Made by a program: the position numbers and the translations under genes. 64,000 bases of DNA, from positions 46,214,401 through 46,278,400 of the forward strand of contig CM049317.1 of NCBI GenBank assembly GCA_026874595.1. The letters are read 5' to 3'. The notes under the pieces are model-generated. The model searched no databases, was not told where the DNA came from, and worked only from the letters and a program-made list of their open reading frames with translations. Within the stretch, counting starts at the first letter, position 1. The number at the start of each line of letters is the position of its first letter. Source of the DNA: Sipunculus nudus (Eukaryota; Annelida; Sipuncula; Golfingiida; Sipunculidae). This document shows positions 45,444 through 58,013 of this stretch, piece after piece.

Positions 45444-48400
45444 GTGAGCACGTTTAAACTTTAAATATTCCATTAATTTATTAAAATTTAACAGAAGGCC
45501 TATCTATATAGAATACATTTTGAGCGATATTATGGCCCGGTCGGTCTAAACACCCAAAACACTGGTGTTTTGGGTACCTGAGACGAAACACCACGAAACA
45601 CCTATTTATCCTCAATGTTAAAGTTTAATTTTGAGTCACTTTGATGAATCATTAAATGTTGACTATATATATGATGTTTGGCCTGTAAAAGTGTAGCCCT
45701 AGCTCGGAGTGACTGTTTACCGTCCGGTACCGTCCGACACCCTCCGGGACTCCCTGAATACCGTCCGGGACACAGATATACCGCCCGGGCCACCAGAACT
45801 AGCTTAAAAATATTACTTAAATACATACAGACACTAATTGATGTATAGTACATGATTTTATTGTCCAGATCTCAAGAAAAGGCCTCATTATAGTTATGAA
45901 CAGGCCAGAAGGTAGCATTATCACCCTATCTCAAAAAGGTGTGATATTGTGAGTGGACATGTAAGGCATTTTTATTACCAGATTCAATGATTGATCCAAA
46001 CCAAAAAAAAAAAAAGTCTCGAATTTTTCTGAGTAACTGTTTATTCTATTCATTCAATATCTTATGATTTATTAAATTGTAAGCATTGAGGCAAAGCCAA
46101 ATCAGCTAAATAATTTTATTGTTTGTATGCAAATTATCTTCAGGGTACAACTACAGTGGAGCGCCGTTCATCCGAACACCGTTTATCTGTAATTAAAACT
46201 GGAGAACCAAAATTATGACCGTTTCTCCGTAATTTTGAAAATCTGGAAATATAAAAATAATATTTATTCAATAAGAAGAACTGATAATGGCTCGTGTATT
46301 TACTCCCGGTCGGTCCCGACTAATAATGAATGCATCACCGGTTTTTTTCTGCAGGTGTGACAACGCCTAATTACCCATGTTGTACACACGCAGCTTGGGC
46401 TTGTACTCATTTGAGCAGTTATAGATGTGAAAACTACCACCGGCCAAGTCCCCTAATTAACCTTGTGTCCTGAAATGTCAAGTTGTTCACACCTGCAAAC
46501 CATCCGGCCATGAGAGCGAGTAGATTTTGAGCTGATAATGTCGGACTCTGATACGCTCGAACTTGTACTCATCTGAGCAGTTTAACAGTGCAGGCAAATC
46601 TATCTTCTATATAAGCTATACCATGACACGCAAGTTCATTCACAATTTAGCAAATCTTCACCACGACAACACAGCACTCAAGTTTCATGTCAGATGGAGT
46701 CTGGGTCTCCCAAGCGCAAACGCCATGTCCTGTCACTTGAAGACAAGCTCAGCATTCTGGAGAGACTTGATCAAGGCACCAAGGCAGCTGAGCTGGCCAG
46801 AGAGTTCAATGTTCGCAGATCTACTGTTAGTGACATCAAGAACAGTGGTCAGAAGCTAAAGGATTTCAAGGGCCAGATGCCAGACACGCATGCTTCCAAG
46901 AGACGAAAGACGATGCGCAAGGCGTCTGATGACAAGCTGGATGCGGCCGTATACACATGGTTTCTGCAGGAACGGTCCAAAGGCAGCCCCATCTCTGGTC
47001 CAATCCTGATGGAAAAGGCAGCGATGTACAACAAGTCGATGCATGGCTCTGACAGTACATTTTTGGCGTCAAGTGGGTGGCTCAAGCAGTTCAAGGAATG
47101 TCACGGCATCTGGCAGCTTGAGATTCAGGGCGAGGCCTTGTCAGCGGACACCAGCCACATCGACGAATTCTGATCCCACGTGCGTAAATCTATCATGGCG
47201 GATATCCACACGTTCAGCGAAAGATTAACTGGTACATGTACTTTACTGACAAAAAATCTTAATAAAGTGATTAAAGATATTATAATAGCTTGATTGAAAT
47301 TTTGATTTGATAAGTAAAAAGGTATTAATAACACATTATTCCGTTCTGTTCACGTTTTTTATAACTCTTAAAGCTAACCGAAGTCCGTGACACCGTACCA
47401 CCATTTAGTAGTAATACCGGGATGACAACATCAATGAAATGATTTTATTTTACAGATGTTCGTTCATCCGAACGTTCGTTTATCCGAACAAAACCCGTGT
47501 CCCCCGAGATGTTCGGATGAACGGCGCTCCACTGTAATTGACTTGCAAGATCATCAATTTGCCAGCTTACCCCGAAACCGGTAATAGTCCCTTCACAGTT
47601 TAATGAACAACAACTGACACTGTTAATTTTGTTGAAAAAGGTGCTTCATTAAGTAAAATTTTTAAATCTCTCTGTCTCTCACTTTATAAAAATATGTCAC
47701 ATTATCAATATGGAATATAATTAAAAATATATCAATGAGGGTCACATCTTTTTACCAAGAGGATGAGGTCTTTATTGATGTGCATATTGCTGATAGTATT
47801 ATGTATTGCAAGTATACTTAATGACACGTTATGATTACTATAATATGGAATATAATTAAATATATCAATGAGGGTCGCATTTGATAACCATGAGGATGAG
47901 GCCAATATTGATATGCGTATTGCTGAAAGCATTATGTATTGCAAATATAATAAATGACAAGATATGATTACAACAATACAGATAGGCATATGACATGTAT
48001 CAGTGACAGCACCATAGACCACCTGTAACCGTGCAACCAGGAAGATGGTAACAGCTCAGCGCATTGTATAACAACCCCTAATCACACCACTTGGCTAATT
48101 AATTACTAGGCTGTCACATTGACAGGCGTGCATGGTTTTGGTGGAGCAATTAATGGCAGGTGGTTAGTGATCAAAGGGCAGTCTACTCCGACTTTCGTCC
48201 TTGACTAGGTGAGAATTTTTAGGGCTTGTTCTGTTGCCCCGGATGGTATATTGGCGGGTGTAATCACATTCTGAATACATACGTTTACTAATTATAACAA
48301 TATTAACATGATCATTACCATGGCAATATATAGACCTACCAAACAATTTTATTCTTATTTAAAATATAATCGTCATAACTTTTGAATGTTTATATTATAA

Positions 48401-51400
48401 TATATAGTAAATTTAATTTGGCTATTGCCCATGGTTGATCTCAGGCCTGTTCGGGGCTGGTTTTGTTGCCCCGCACGGTACTCTGGTTGGAAGAATAATA
48501 TTCAGAATGCATATGATTAATAATAAAAATAATAATAATAATAGGCCTATTAATAATAATAATAATAATAAGATCCATGAAAAGTCTCCTTGGAAACCTA
48601 AAATTTGATCTCTGTTACCCATATTCTTAGAGCTATGGGGCTCGGAAGTATCCCCTAGAATCATAGAAAATTTGATACAAAAGCTCCAGTATCTGAACAA
48701 ATAATGCATTGATAACCATGATTCTTTGCATGGATATTGGTCATGGAATGTTTCATCAGCTTTTGCAGACTGGTGGCGCCACCTGTATTTTTTTTATTTT
48801 TATGAATTTTTTTTCTCTATTTTTGAGACCTTGAGATCTGTTAACAGGGCACAAATCGTAACAAATGGACCACTCTGTTACCCATATTTTCTGAGCTATG
48901 GGGCTATTAAGCACCCCTCAGAATAATTGAAAATTTTATATCAAATTAGGGCATAAATCATAACCATGAGGCCCAGAATCTTCTAACTTGACATCCTGAG
49001 AGTTCCTCAAAAGTTCTCCCCCAGAAACTTGAAATTGGGTCACAGTGACCTATATTCTAAGAGTTTTGGGGTATGTTTGAGCACCCCAGAAAAAATGCAA
49101 AATACACACAAATTGCGAGATACCTCATGAAAGGCTGGTTGGATTGTCATCAAATTTGTTGTGCTTAAGGGTCTTGATGCCACCTATATTAATTAGTTGT
49201 CTGTACAAGGACATATTATCAACATGTCAGTCGGCTGAGCATCATGACCCATGGGTCACTTGTTTCCTTTAAAATAAATTGGTACCTGCCAAAATATTGC
49301 ACTGACACTATTTGCTTACTCCTGTAAATGAGTGTTAAAAACAGTTGACCCGGCTGATCACAGGTGTCAACATAAACACAGCGCGTCAGACTCTGTGCAT
49401 CACAGTGCCAAATCATGTCATATTTGTAAATTATTTCATTTCTTAAATAAGGTTATGGTAGGTATTAACTTTTCATTTACCTCGCTGAAAATTAGGCCCT
49501 TTAAATTGAAATTGCAAAAATTTCATTAAATACAGCCAAAATTTGTGTGACCAGTACATGTATTTCCACAACAAATTAACTTTACATAAGTTCATAGTGC
49601 ACAAGGTCATAGTATGACATACATGCTATATAGGCTGCAGTGGACCAATGAGTAAAGACTCAAGCTGTTCCAGTGCAAGGGGATAAGAAAATATACTGGA
49701 TTTATCTGATATTTCAGCTGTCAGTTGTATATACAGTGTCATATGAAAACTCTAAAGAAAAAGGATATGCTGAGCATCAGTATATCTCATGTTTCTTAGA
49801 GGTTTCCATCCCTGCGAGATCTGCAGGTTTCCATTTTACTGAGCTTTCTCATAGTGAAATTGTCATCTTGAATTCAGGTCTGACTACTTTATCAATAGAC
49901 CAAACTCATCATTTACCAAACAGGTGCATAATTGCCTTCAATATATAATCTAACTGCCAATATATATTTATAAATATATCATGTATATTTTTTTTTATTT
50001 CAGGGGAACTGAAATTTCTGATGTATCAATAATGCACAACCTGCCAAACATCCAGGTTGCAAGTTTGAGGTAAGTTTATTAAACATTTTTATCAAGCTTA
50101 TATTATATTATTTATATCTTTATTATTCAAATATCTTATATTTTCACCAAGCTTATATCAATATTTAGTTACTAGTCGATATGGAGCATGTTAATAAATT
50201 TGCCTCAATTTTTTTGCTGCTGTCAAAACAAACATAAAAAGTCTTCCCTTTTGAGTTCAGTTCTAAAATAAAATTAAAACTGGAGACTCTTGTTTCCTTG
50301 AGCCCATGTTTAGTTCTTAACCAGTTCAATTGTTTCTTAAACATTTTTTTATAGATAAACACCTCCCTTTTTGTGTGCTATAATATCTAAGTCTTAGCCA
50401 AGGTTAACATCTGCATAATACAATTTTCAGTCTGGAACTATGTGACAGGGTTTTGAACTATGTGACAGGGCAGTAGCTCTCACTTCCTGCCATTTTATTG
50501 TATGTTGGTGTCACCCATGCCTGGTGTGTACTGCACCTGCAGGTTCTGGGTGTGAAAATCTTGCACATTTTGCCAGTTTTAGAGCAGAACATATCAACTT
50601 TGACAATATTTAGTTTAGTCATGTAGGACTAAGGTCTTTTGTTTCCCACTGCACCTATAATAAACAAAAGTATTACATTTTTTCTGACAGACAAATAATG
50701 AACTGTAGTTTTGTTAATCCAGGTATATTTTTCATTTTCAGTGTCAACAGAATTACAACTCTAAAAGATTTTTGTGGCTGTGATAATCTAGAAGAGCTTT
50801 ACATTCGAAAGAACAATATCAGTAGTTTATCAGAGATATGTTATCTCAAGCAGCTGCCAAAATTACGTATTCTGTGGCTGGCAGACAACCCTTGTGCCGT
50901 TGGGGATCGCTATAGAATGACAGTGTTGAAAACCTTGCCAAATCTACAGAAATTAGACAATGTAGGCAAGTAAAATGCAAGATTCTCATTATCAGTATTT
51001 TAGTTCACCTGTGAGCTGTTGTTGTGACACAGCATCCTCAATCTTTCATTTTTATCATTATAAGAATATTCACACAAAAAATTCACATTTTACAGATCCA
51101 CTTTTGAATATTACAATGTATACCAAACTTGTGTTGTTTTAAGTGTTTTGTGTAAATAATGAAATGCATTTTCACATCTACACTACAGTAGCCATTTTAT
51201 ATATATAAACACTTATGCAGTGGTCAGAATACATTTGTTCTGTAATTCCATTTTGCCACTGATTTAATTGCAGGGTTTGCTACATATCACCACCAGTAAT
51301 TTTGCAAAGGGTCAAGTAATGCAAATGACCAATGAATGCAGAGTGTCACAAGTTTCAAACCTGGTCAGACCCACAATTTCCAGCTCTCACTGGTTGGAAC

Positions 51401-52683
51401 ATTCTTGGCTCTGTTTCAATTTGTTGATAGCATTACTTAGCAAACCCTGCTGTTGGAAGCAGTGGCTAAGTGGATGATTTTGAATGAATGTAGAGTAACC
51501 ACTGCATCAGGAGTGTAAAGTATTTGTTACTTTTTAAACATGTCACATTATATGACTGCCCTATCTGGACAAATGCACATTCTCTAATAAAGAATTTTTC
51601 TTATTAATAATATTATTAAAATCACAAGAACACAAACACAAGTTTCTGGATAGAGAGAGTTTTTGTAAAAAATGGATGAAATTTCTTTCAGCTGTACAAG
51701 AAGAGGAGATTAATGCAGCAATAGAGCAGGGCCTTGACCTATCACCGCCAGCAGATCAGGCAGGTGCTGCTGTAGTCAACCACACTCCTGATGAGAAAGG
51801 GGATGCTGAAGCAGACAGCCGAGTGCTGGAGGAGCTGCCAGAAGATGAAGCTCAGCCTGATGATGATGTCAAGTAAGTCTTATTCAGTTGTTAGTGGTCT
51901 TACTATACTCAAATATTTTGGGAGGACAGTGGATCTTAAACTAACGTATAATCACTGATTGTGCTTATTTTATCCTTTTTCACCTAGAGCTACCCGGTAA
52001 TATCATATATAATAAATAGAACCCTAGCACCATAGATGCCTGTTTGCAGTGACCAAAATTGTTCCTATATCATTTAGCAATGAGCATTGCAGGTGATTCT
52101 CCAAAGCATTTGTTCCTTTTTTAAAAGTAACATATTTTTTTTCAAGAAAGACTTCTTTTTATACTTTTTCACACATTTTTCAGGGGTTAATCATCATCTT
52201 CAGGTTGTGATTTTAGGCTGTAAATATGAACTTTCTGAGTGCAGTAGATATATTCTGGCAATATTTCATACTTTCTTCAAACAACTTTTTTAGCTCAGCT
52301 GACTATAAGTCATCTGAGCTATATTCGTGGTCCATTGTCCATCTTCCGGCCGGCCGTCCGTCCGGATGTCCGTCCGTAAGACTGGCACGTTTGACACCAT
52401 TGGACCTACGAATCTGTAATTCCCCATACAGTTAGATGTCCCCAAAATCTCCTTCCATGCCGAAAATTGGGTCAATAGGACTTCGTTCCTTCGAGATATT
52501 AAGGAAAAAGCTCAATTTTTTATTAGAAATCTATTTTCACACTTCCGGACTGCCTAATATCAAAACCACTCATCTGGTTTTCTTCATATTTACCATAAAT
52601 ATTCCTATATATAGTTCCTATGTACATGCCAGAAATTATGTCAGTATTATTTAATTTAAAAAATTTATGGGCCCAAACATAAT

Positions 52684-52722
<39 letters not shown>

Positions 52723-55700
52723 AATGGACTTTGTAAAAAAATCAGGAAAGATATTTGGTCACTTAAGACCAAAAGTGTTAAAGGTGGGGACTTTTTTCAG
52801 TAATACAACTTTTATTGATCAAAATTTAATTTTATACCAAAAATTAGATCAAAAACTGTTAATTTTTTTTAAATATTGGCAAAAATATAAAATTGGTACC
52901 TTAAATTTTGCCCAAGTTTGACCATGGCACGTTTTTTTCCTGTATGTACTGTGGAGTTAATTTTCACAGCATGTTTTTTTTGTTAGCATTTTGTCTGTTA
53001 ACACGAAAAATTTGAAACCAGTTGATCAAAAACTAAAATATCAAGCTAGTGTTATGCAGTTTGCTAGAGCTCAGCTCCCCAGCTTCAGGTCTAAGTTCCT
53101 TAAATTTGGCATACAGTTAGATGTCTCCAAAATCCCATACCATGCCAAGAATTTGATCACTAGGACTTTATTCCTTCGAAATATTAATGAAAAACTTCAT
53201 TTTTCCATTTAAATCCCGTTGTTACACTGTAAGACTGCCTAATATCAAAACCACTGATCTTTGATCATATATAATATACATATTGTTCTATACATTTGCT
53301 ATGCACATGCCAGAAATGATGTCAGTATTGCTTCATTGTTTTAAGTTATGGGCCCAAACATAATGCACTTTTTAAAAAATCAAGAAATATATTTACTCCC
53401 TTAACAAGAGGATTGCTGAAGCTAGAGATTTTTTGTCAGGGATGTAACATTATTTAATCAAGATTCAATTGAATACCAAGAATTAGTTCTGAATTTTTCA
53501 AATTTTATAAGTTATTAGTATAAATATAAAATTAGTACCTTAAATTTTGCCCAACTTTGACCATGGCACGTTTGTTTCCTGAGAGCACTGTTGATATAAT
53601 TTTTCATATCATGCACACATAAGGATTTCATCTTTGTAGTTTAGAAAGCTTAAAGAAATTGGCCATATATTGTACCTTTTATTAATGTTTTTATGAGATC
53701 ATGTCAGACCCAGGCTCAATCCAGCCCCTCTTCAGTCACCTGTATGTTGACCTTGTTGACCTTTCATCAGCTTATGCATGCTTGAGCGAAGCATACACTG
53801 GGGCAGCCAGGCAGCTAATGCCCAGCCACAGTTGATCCAGGTGTCCAAGCCAACTCATCTAGTAGTTGTTTTGAAAAACAACATAACAATAAACAATAAA
53901 TTAATAATTTTGTATTTTTTTTATAACAAATTAAATAAAAATTAATAGAAAAGGAATTTGTTAGTTTATGAGTAACAGAAAATTAACTTGCAGTTACTGA
54001 TGATGTAAGAATCTTGTATGAATGGATAGAATATCAATGTCAATGTTATTCCAAATAACACCATGCAGTCACCTATGGTATTTTTCAGTTAAATTTTAAT
54101 GATAAAAAAAATAAATCATATTATTCATTAATAATCATTAGATGCAGTTGATAATATTAATCTAGATTCCCACTGTGTCTAGTGTGTAGATTGATGTGAA
54201 AGTAGTCCAAAGTGAATATATTACATTTGTTTTTTTTTTAATATAAATAAAAGCCATAAAACCAGGTACTTATGATCATTATTTAAATTTGTGAATTTTG
54301 TATATTCTGGATTCTCAACATCATTGTTTGGCTAAAACTGAATAAATACTAGACATGGTGCGAATGCATTGCAAATGTATTTGAATACGAATATGAATAT
54401 GTACTGCATTAAAAAATTTTATTGCATAAGAATGGGAATTCAGGTAAAAATGAAAGTATTTGAATACCAGTGCAGATACTTTCAAAATGTATTCATGAAT
54501 GCATTCATGAATATATTCTATAATATTATTTCAATAATCATTTTAGTTATATTTTATTTTAAAAAATCATATGATTTTCTTATTTTTTTTTTAATAAAAA
54601 TTATATTGGCACAAATTATTAAATTTTAATAAATAGTTAAACTCTTTTATTATATGTGCTGCTTATAAGTTATATGGCCAAGTCAATATCTGTGTGACAA
54701 TAGCAATCCATTTGTTAATAAAATAAATGAAATCAATCCTCTTCCCTGTCTCTAAAGATAATATCAAAATCATACATAAGCTAAACACCAACAAATTATA
54801 ATAAAGCTTATATTTATTACCACACAGAACCAGCATGTGCCTCTTTCCCAAATCATATTTTTTATCATATATAACAGCTGAGTGCCATGACCCATGGGTC
54901 CCTTGTTCTTGCAAGTTATTTTACTTTTTTCCATAAAATTCAGTGAGGCAACACTGTGAGGATTAGGCCACAATGACTAGCAGTGTTTACTTTAGTACTA
55001 GAGTCTTGAGTTACCAGTATGTTATTCTGATAAATATACCAGGATCAGGACTGGAATAGACATCTGAACATATTAATACACCTGTTTTGTTAACATTGCA
55101 AAAGAGTTTCTTAATAACATATGGGCTCAGTAATTTACACCCCATTGTTAACCAACGTGTGTTGCACTATGTCTGACTTTGTGACCAGTCCATGGTATTG
55201 TCTGGTGACCACCATTAACCTTTCCCAAGTGCAAGGGCCAACCTATCAATGGGCTAAAAGTTGCCCCAAGTTCAGACAGGGCATGGGCCAGTATAACATC
55301 TAAGCCACTTTCTGCTGCTTGCACCACCAATGCCTGTATTTTCATCAAGTCATCTACCCTTTCCTCCATGTTAAAGTCCTCGCTTTAAATGTATTATTGT
55401 GTCAGACTTTCATATGTGTTCATGTGGCAGTTTAACATCACCATAATTGGGTTTGGTACTAATATAGTATATTTAGATAATCATTTACGGTATTCAGTTG
55501 GTCAGGGTGATAAATTCAGTCAAAAGATATCTCTGTTTTTCTGTGTGTCTGAGCCTGAATGTGACATGTAAACATTTTATCAATATACTTCTGTAGTCAT
55601 TTATAGTTAGGCATAAAATCTTCATCTACCAATTTAAATTAGGTTTGCATATAGTTTATTGTATCTGCCAAAACAAAGTTTATGGATACCATGTTTTTGA

Positions 55701-58013
55701 TCGGGTTCCGCTGCCATCACCCTCTCCACCACCGCCACCGTCTTGGTTTATGGAGAACTCCTCTGATACCACTGGACTGAATTTTCCCATACTAGACCTC
55801 ATTATCGGGTCACTTATGAACTGGTGCCTAACCATTTTGCGTTGACCTCTGACCTTTCTTCTTTGCAGTGCATCCATCTGTGTGTCTGTTTTCACAGATA
55901 TACCCACACATCTTGGGATTGTTTGACCAAGCGGGCTGAAATTTTGCCCAAGTGAAACTCTTGGATAGCTGTTTTTCATACAAAACCTGGTGGCACCACC
56001 TGCTACCATTTTTGCATACGTCCATCTTTTTGTCTGCCATGGGTTAAAATCACTCATATCTCGGCAGTGGTTTGACTTACCTGCCTTAAATTTTGCATGT
56101 GTATACAACTTGGATAGCTTTCTTGATTTTATGGTAGGTGGTGCCACCTACATTTACCTTTACGCTGCAGACTTCCATGCTTACTCAGGACTGGTAAGAT
56201 ATATCCACATGAAATTTTGCATTTGTATAGATCTAACATAGCCTTTTTATCATAAGTAAAACTGGTGGTGCCACTTGCAACCATTTTTGTACAGCATCCT
56301 TCTGTTTGGCTGATGTGGGATAAAATCACTAATATCTCGTCAGTGGTTTGACTTAACCACCTGAAATTTTGCATATGTATACATCTTGGATAGCTTTCTC
56401 TTTTAAATAACAGGTGGCACCATCTGCAGTCATGTTTACATGGCAGACATCCATGCTATTATGCAACACATCTCACTTTATTTCCCCTTTCCACTCAATT
56501 CATGCCTTACTTCACCTGCCCTACTCTGATTTTGGCAGATATACATAGTTGCTCGTCGACTACCCGTATTCTAGTTACCTTGGCATTCAATATAGTGGCA
56601 TGCTCAGTTCTTCAATGTCTGTATGGTAAATATTTAGAAGAAGCATCTTTATATCCATCTGTGTATATAGTAATGTATCATGACTACCGGAAGTATCCGC
56701 CTCTAATTTTTGGATTAAGGGAAACAACAGATGCACTTTTTAATATGTGTGTTTGTATGTGTGTATATATGTCATATGTCCATATGTCCTTGTTCTTTAA
56801 TCTGTCTCAGGGCCCTTGTCTGCATGTTTTTCTGCTATAACTGTTTTAAGAATATTCTTTATAAATAACTTATCCTAAAACAAATATGCAGATATTCTGC
56901 CATTTTTGTGTAATGTAATATGTCATATTGAAAGTATTTACTTTGCAACCCTGTTGATTGGCTTATGATGCCCTCTTTCTAGTACAACTGGATAATATGT
57001 TCCTCCATGAAAAGCTTTCCATTGTTATGGTTATGAGAGCTGTTTGTAAGACAAAAGTGATGTCACAAAGATGTCACTAACATTGGTTGCGTATGATTTT
57101 TCATTGTCTGATGTCATTACCTAGAATGTTTTATTTCTGAGTTCACTGGTTATCAGTATTGTTGACTCCTCAGTCATATTTGTGTTTGTCTATCTCAGAA
57201 AAATTCAGTGCGAGGTAACCTGTTTTTCTTTCACCCTGGCATACTGCAGAATAACCTCTACAATCTTTGGTCAAAAATTTTTATACTGTCTCACACATAA
57301 AAACTTACAACAGAAAAACATGAAGACACAGGTACTGAGACAGACTATGAACAAAATACATGTATGCCTTTAACACATGTATTTTCTTCAGTTTTAATGT
57401 GGTACTACATGTATTTGAGGATTCTTGTGAAATATTCTAGAAGATGAAATCTGTGTTATTCTTTATGTAGTAAAATACGATGCCAGCTCGGACTGAAGCC
57501 TGTCCCAGCAGGAAAACCTGCACCTGCCAAGCCTTGTTCAACAGCAGCAAAATTAAGGGTAAGTATTCATTCAATAATTCCTCACTTATTGTAATGTAAT
57601 GAATATAATGTTCAAGTGTTCAAGGTCCCCCCCCCCCCCCCCCCCATAAGTTTTAGTTGCAATCTGTTCTTCCAACAATATAGTAACAACCAAATGAATC
57701 AGAGGACAACTTTGTGTGTAGCACCACTTGTTTACAAGCTGTATGGACTCCTCTGCCCAGAACTTAGCCAGCCAGTCACAAGCAGGGCAGGTTTGTCCAC
57801 AGTGGCATCAAAATGTATAAACTGGTTCACTTATTCTTGTTCCTCTTCATGTATTAGTCTCTTAATGTTATACATGTACATTCATGTTGATGTTACTTTT
57901 GCTTTCAGAATGCAAACTTACTGCAGGCAGTATTGTGCCTTATTAAGGAACTTGATGCTGAGAGTCTGGAAATAGTAGAAGATGCAGTCAGAAACAGGAG
58001 GGAATCATTATGA
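45364..58013 (+). CDS. CFAP410: CFAP410 gene (C21orf2/LRRC76), six coding exons, complete
   Basis: Exons 45364-45443, 50004-50069, 50742-50965, 51692-51872, 57471-57558 and 57909-58013 join to 744 bases, 247 residues plus stop, close to the 256 residues of human CFAP410. CFAP410 is a cilium-base protein with leucine-rich repeats that partners NEK1 and is also linked to DNA repair. Matches recalled from the human protein run the whole length: [20 protein letters not shown] at the start, '[14 protein letters not shown]' and '[17 protein letters not shown]' in the repeat cap, 'AVQEEEI' after it, and '[20 protein letters not shown]' at the C-terminal helix. The acidic linker (exons 4-5) is variable. 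All introns are GT-AG except intron 3, which is GC-AG. Confidence 0.96.
45444..46153. other. CFAP410 intron 1, proximal part
   Basis: Non-coding AT-rich sequence before the pogo element; a GC-richer stretch at 45700-45790 repeats 'ccgtccggNac' four times but has no evident function. Confidence 0.55.
46154..47534 (+). mobile_element. Pogo/Tigger-like element with intact 24-bp TIRs
   Basis: TA target duplications (46152-46153, 47535-47536) flank perfect 24-bp inverted repeats that start CAGTGGAGCGCCGTTC. Extra copies of the 'GTTCATCCGAAC'/'GTTTATCCGAAC' motif lie just inside both ends. It contains one open frame for two DNA-binding domains but no DDE domain, so it is an internally shortened, non-autonomous element in CFAP410 intron 1. 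The near-perfect ends suggest a relatively recent insertion. Confidence 0.92.
46694..47173 (+). CDS. Pogo-type DNA-binding protein lacking the DDE domain
   Basis: 159 codons from ATG to TGA. Residues ~8-58 ([20 protein letters not shown], then '[17 protein letters not shown]') form the Psq/CENP-B N-terminal HTH. Residues ~75-150 ('[19 protein letters not shown]', '[11 protein letters not shown]', '[17 protein letters not shown]') form the CENPB-type HTH. It stops just after '[14 protein letters not shown]', where full-length pogo transposases continue into the DDE domain; about 35 more codons in the same frame after the TGA still look transposase-like. Could bind the element's own ends without catalysis, or be a pseudogene. 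Confidence 0.8.
   Translation: MESGSPKRKRHVLSLEDKLSILERLDQGTKAAELAREFNVRRSTVSDIKNSGQKLKDFKGQMPDTHASKRRKTMRKASDDKLDAAVYTWFLQERSKGSPISGPILMEKAAMYNKSMHGSDSTFLASSGWLKQFKECHGIWQLEIQGEALSADTSHIDEF
47705..47990. repeat. Tandem duplication of ~135 bp
   Basis: Two copies of 'atatggaatataattaaa...tatcaatgagggtc' through 'attatgtattgcaa' start near 47708 and 47843. Non-coding; CFAP410 intron 1. Confidence 0.8.
48560..49262 (+). mobile_element. Helentron-like element with intact 3' end
   Basis: Interior blocks 'gttacccatattNtNagagctatggggct' repeat near 48615, 48880 and 49040, with one GGTGGCGCCACC at 48773-48784. The right end reads GGCTGAGCATCATGACCC-ATGGGTCACTTG followed by TTT: a 6-7 bp palindromic hairpin next to CTTG. 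The left end is not defined. Confidence 0.7.
49263..50003. other. CFAP410 intron 1, distal part, nothing recognised
   Basis: Non-coding sequence before exon 2. A 91-codon frame at 49673-49948 has no splice context or recognisable domain. Introns 2 (50070-50741) and 3 (50966-51691) are also empty. Confidence 0.55.
50004..50069 (+). CDS. CFAP410: CFAP410 exon 2 (residues 27-49)
   Basis: 66 bp after a T-rich tract and cag; reads [20 protein letters not shown] and ends at donor GTAAGT. It encodes the first leucine-rich repeat. Phase 2 to phase 2. Confidence 0.94.
50742..50965 (+). CDS. CFAP410: CFAP410 exon 3 (residues 49-124), GC donor
   Basis: 224 bp. Encodes the LRRs ([20 protein letters not shown], then '[20 protein letters not shown]') and the LRR cap with NPC and [17 protein letters not shown]. 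The end is placed at GTAG|GCAAGT so that the split codon gives alanine and exon 4 reads AVQEEEI as in human. Using the GT four bases earlier would put exon 4 in a wrong frame. Confidence 0.92.
51692..51872 (+). CDS. CFAP410: CFAP410 exon 4 (residues 124-184)
   Basis: 181 bp after tttctttcag; reads [20 protein letters not shown] and then acidic sequence '[13 protein letters not shown]', ending at GTAAGT. A disordered acidic linker that is variable between species. Phase 1 to phase 2. Confidence 0.92.
52286..54905 (+). mobile_element. Large Helentron-like element D2, inverted copy of 26981-29168
   Basis: Begins TTTTTAGCTCAGCTGACTAT, followed by a GGCCGGCCGTCCGTCCG run, and ends GCTGAGTGCCATGACCC-ATGGGTCCCTTG. 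The interior between about 52430 and 53640 matches the reverse complement of 27650-29060, including the two ~600-700 bp sub-repeats and a poly-T run. The part 53650-54860 is not shared and may be a later insertion. CFAP410 intron 4. Confidence 0.72.
55659..56574 (+). mobile_element. Helentron/pearl-like non-autonomous element C
   Basis: Same family as element B, opposite orientation. Starts TTGTATCTGCCAAAACAAAG and folds on GTTTATGGATAC, has ACCATGTTTTTGATCGGG and a CACCACCGCCACCG run, and ends with a decayed subterminal GGCAGATATACA, hairpin remnants, and CCGTATTCTAG followed by TT. About five palindrome-containing monomers (GGTGGCACCACC type) lie inside. CFAP410 intron 4. Confidence 0.85.
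56575..57470. other. CFAP410 intron 4, distal part, nothing recognised
   Basis: Non-coding sequence between element C and exon 5. Short frames are without support. Confidence 0.55.
57471..57558 (+). CDS. CFAP410: CFAP410 exon 5 (residues 184-213)
   Basis: 88 bp after ttatgtag; reads [20 protein letters not shown] and ends CSTAAKLR at GTAAGT. Proline/alanine/lysine-rich linker. The frame is fixed by the phases of exons 4 and 6. Confidence 0.88.
57909..58013 (+). CDS. CFAP410: CFAP410 exon 6 (residues 214-247) and stop
   Basis: After gctttcag: [20 protein letters not shown], then [14 protein letters not shown] and TGA at 58011-58013. It matches the human '[21 protein letters not shown]' C-terminal helix bundle. 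Confidence 0.95.
   Translation, partial: NANLLQAVLCLIKELDAESLEIVEDAVRNRRESL

Noticed and set aside
50961-50966. GT donor of CFAP410 exon 3 directly after AAT
   Set aside because: It would put exon 4 in a frame with no similarity to CFAP410; the GC donor four bases later restores it.
55680-56147. 155-codon minus-strand frame
   Set aside because: It lies entirely inside Helentron-like element C and repeats with the core units.
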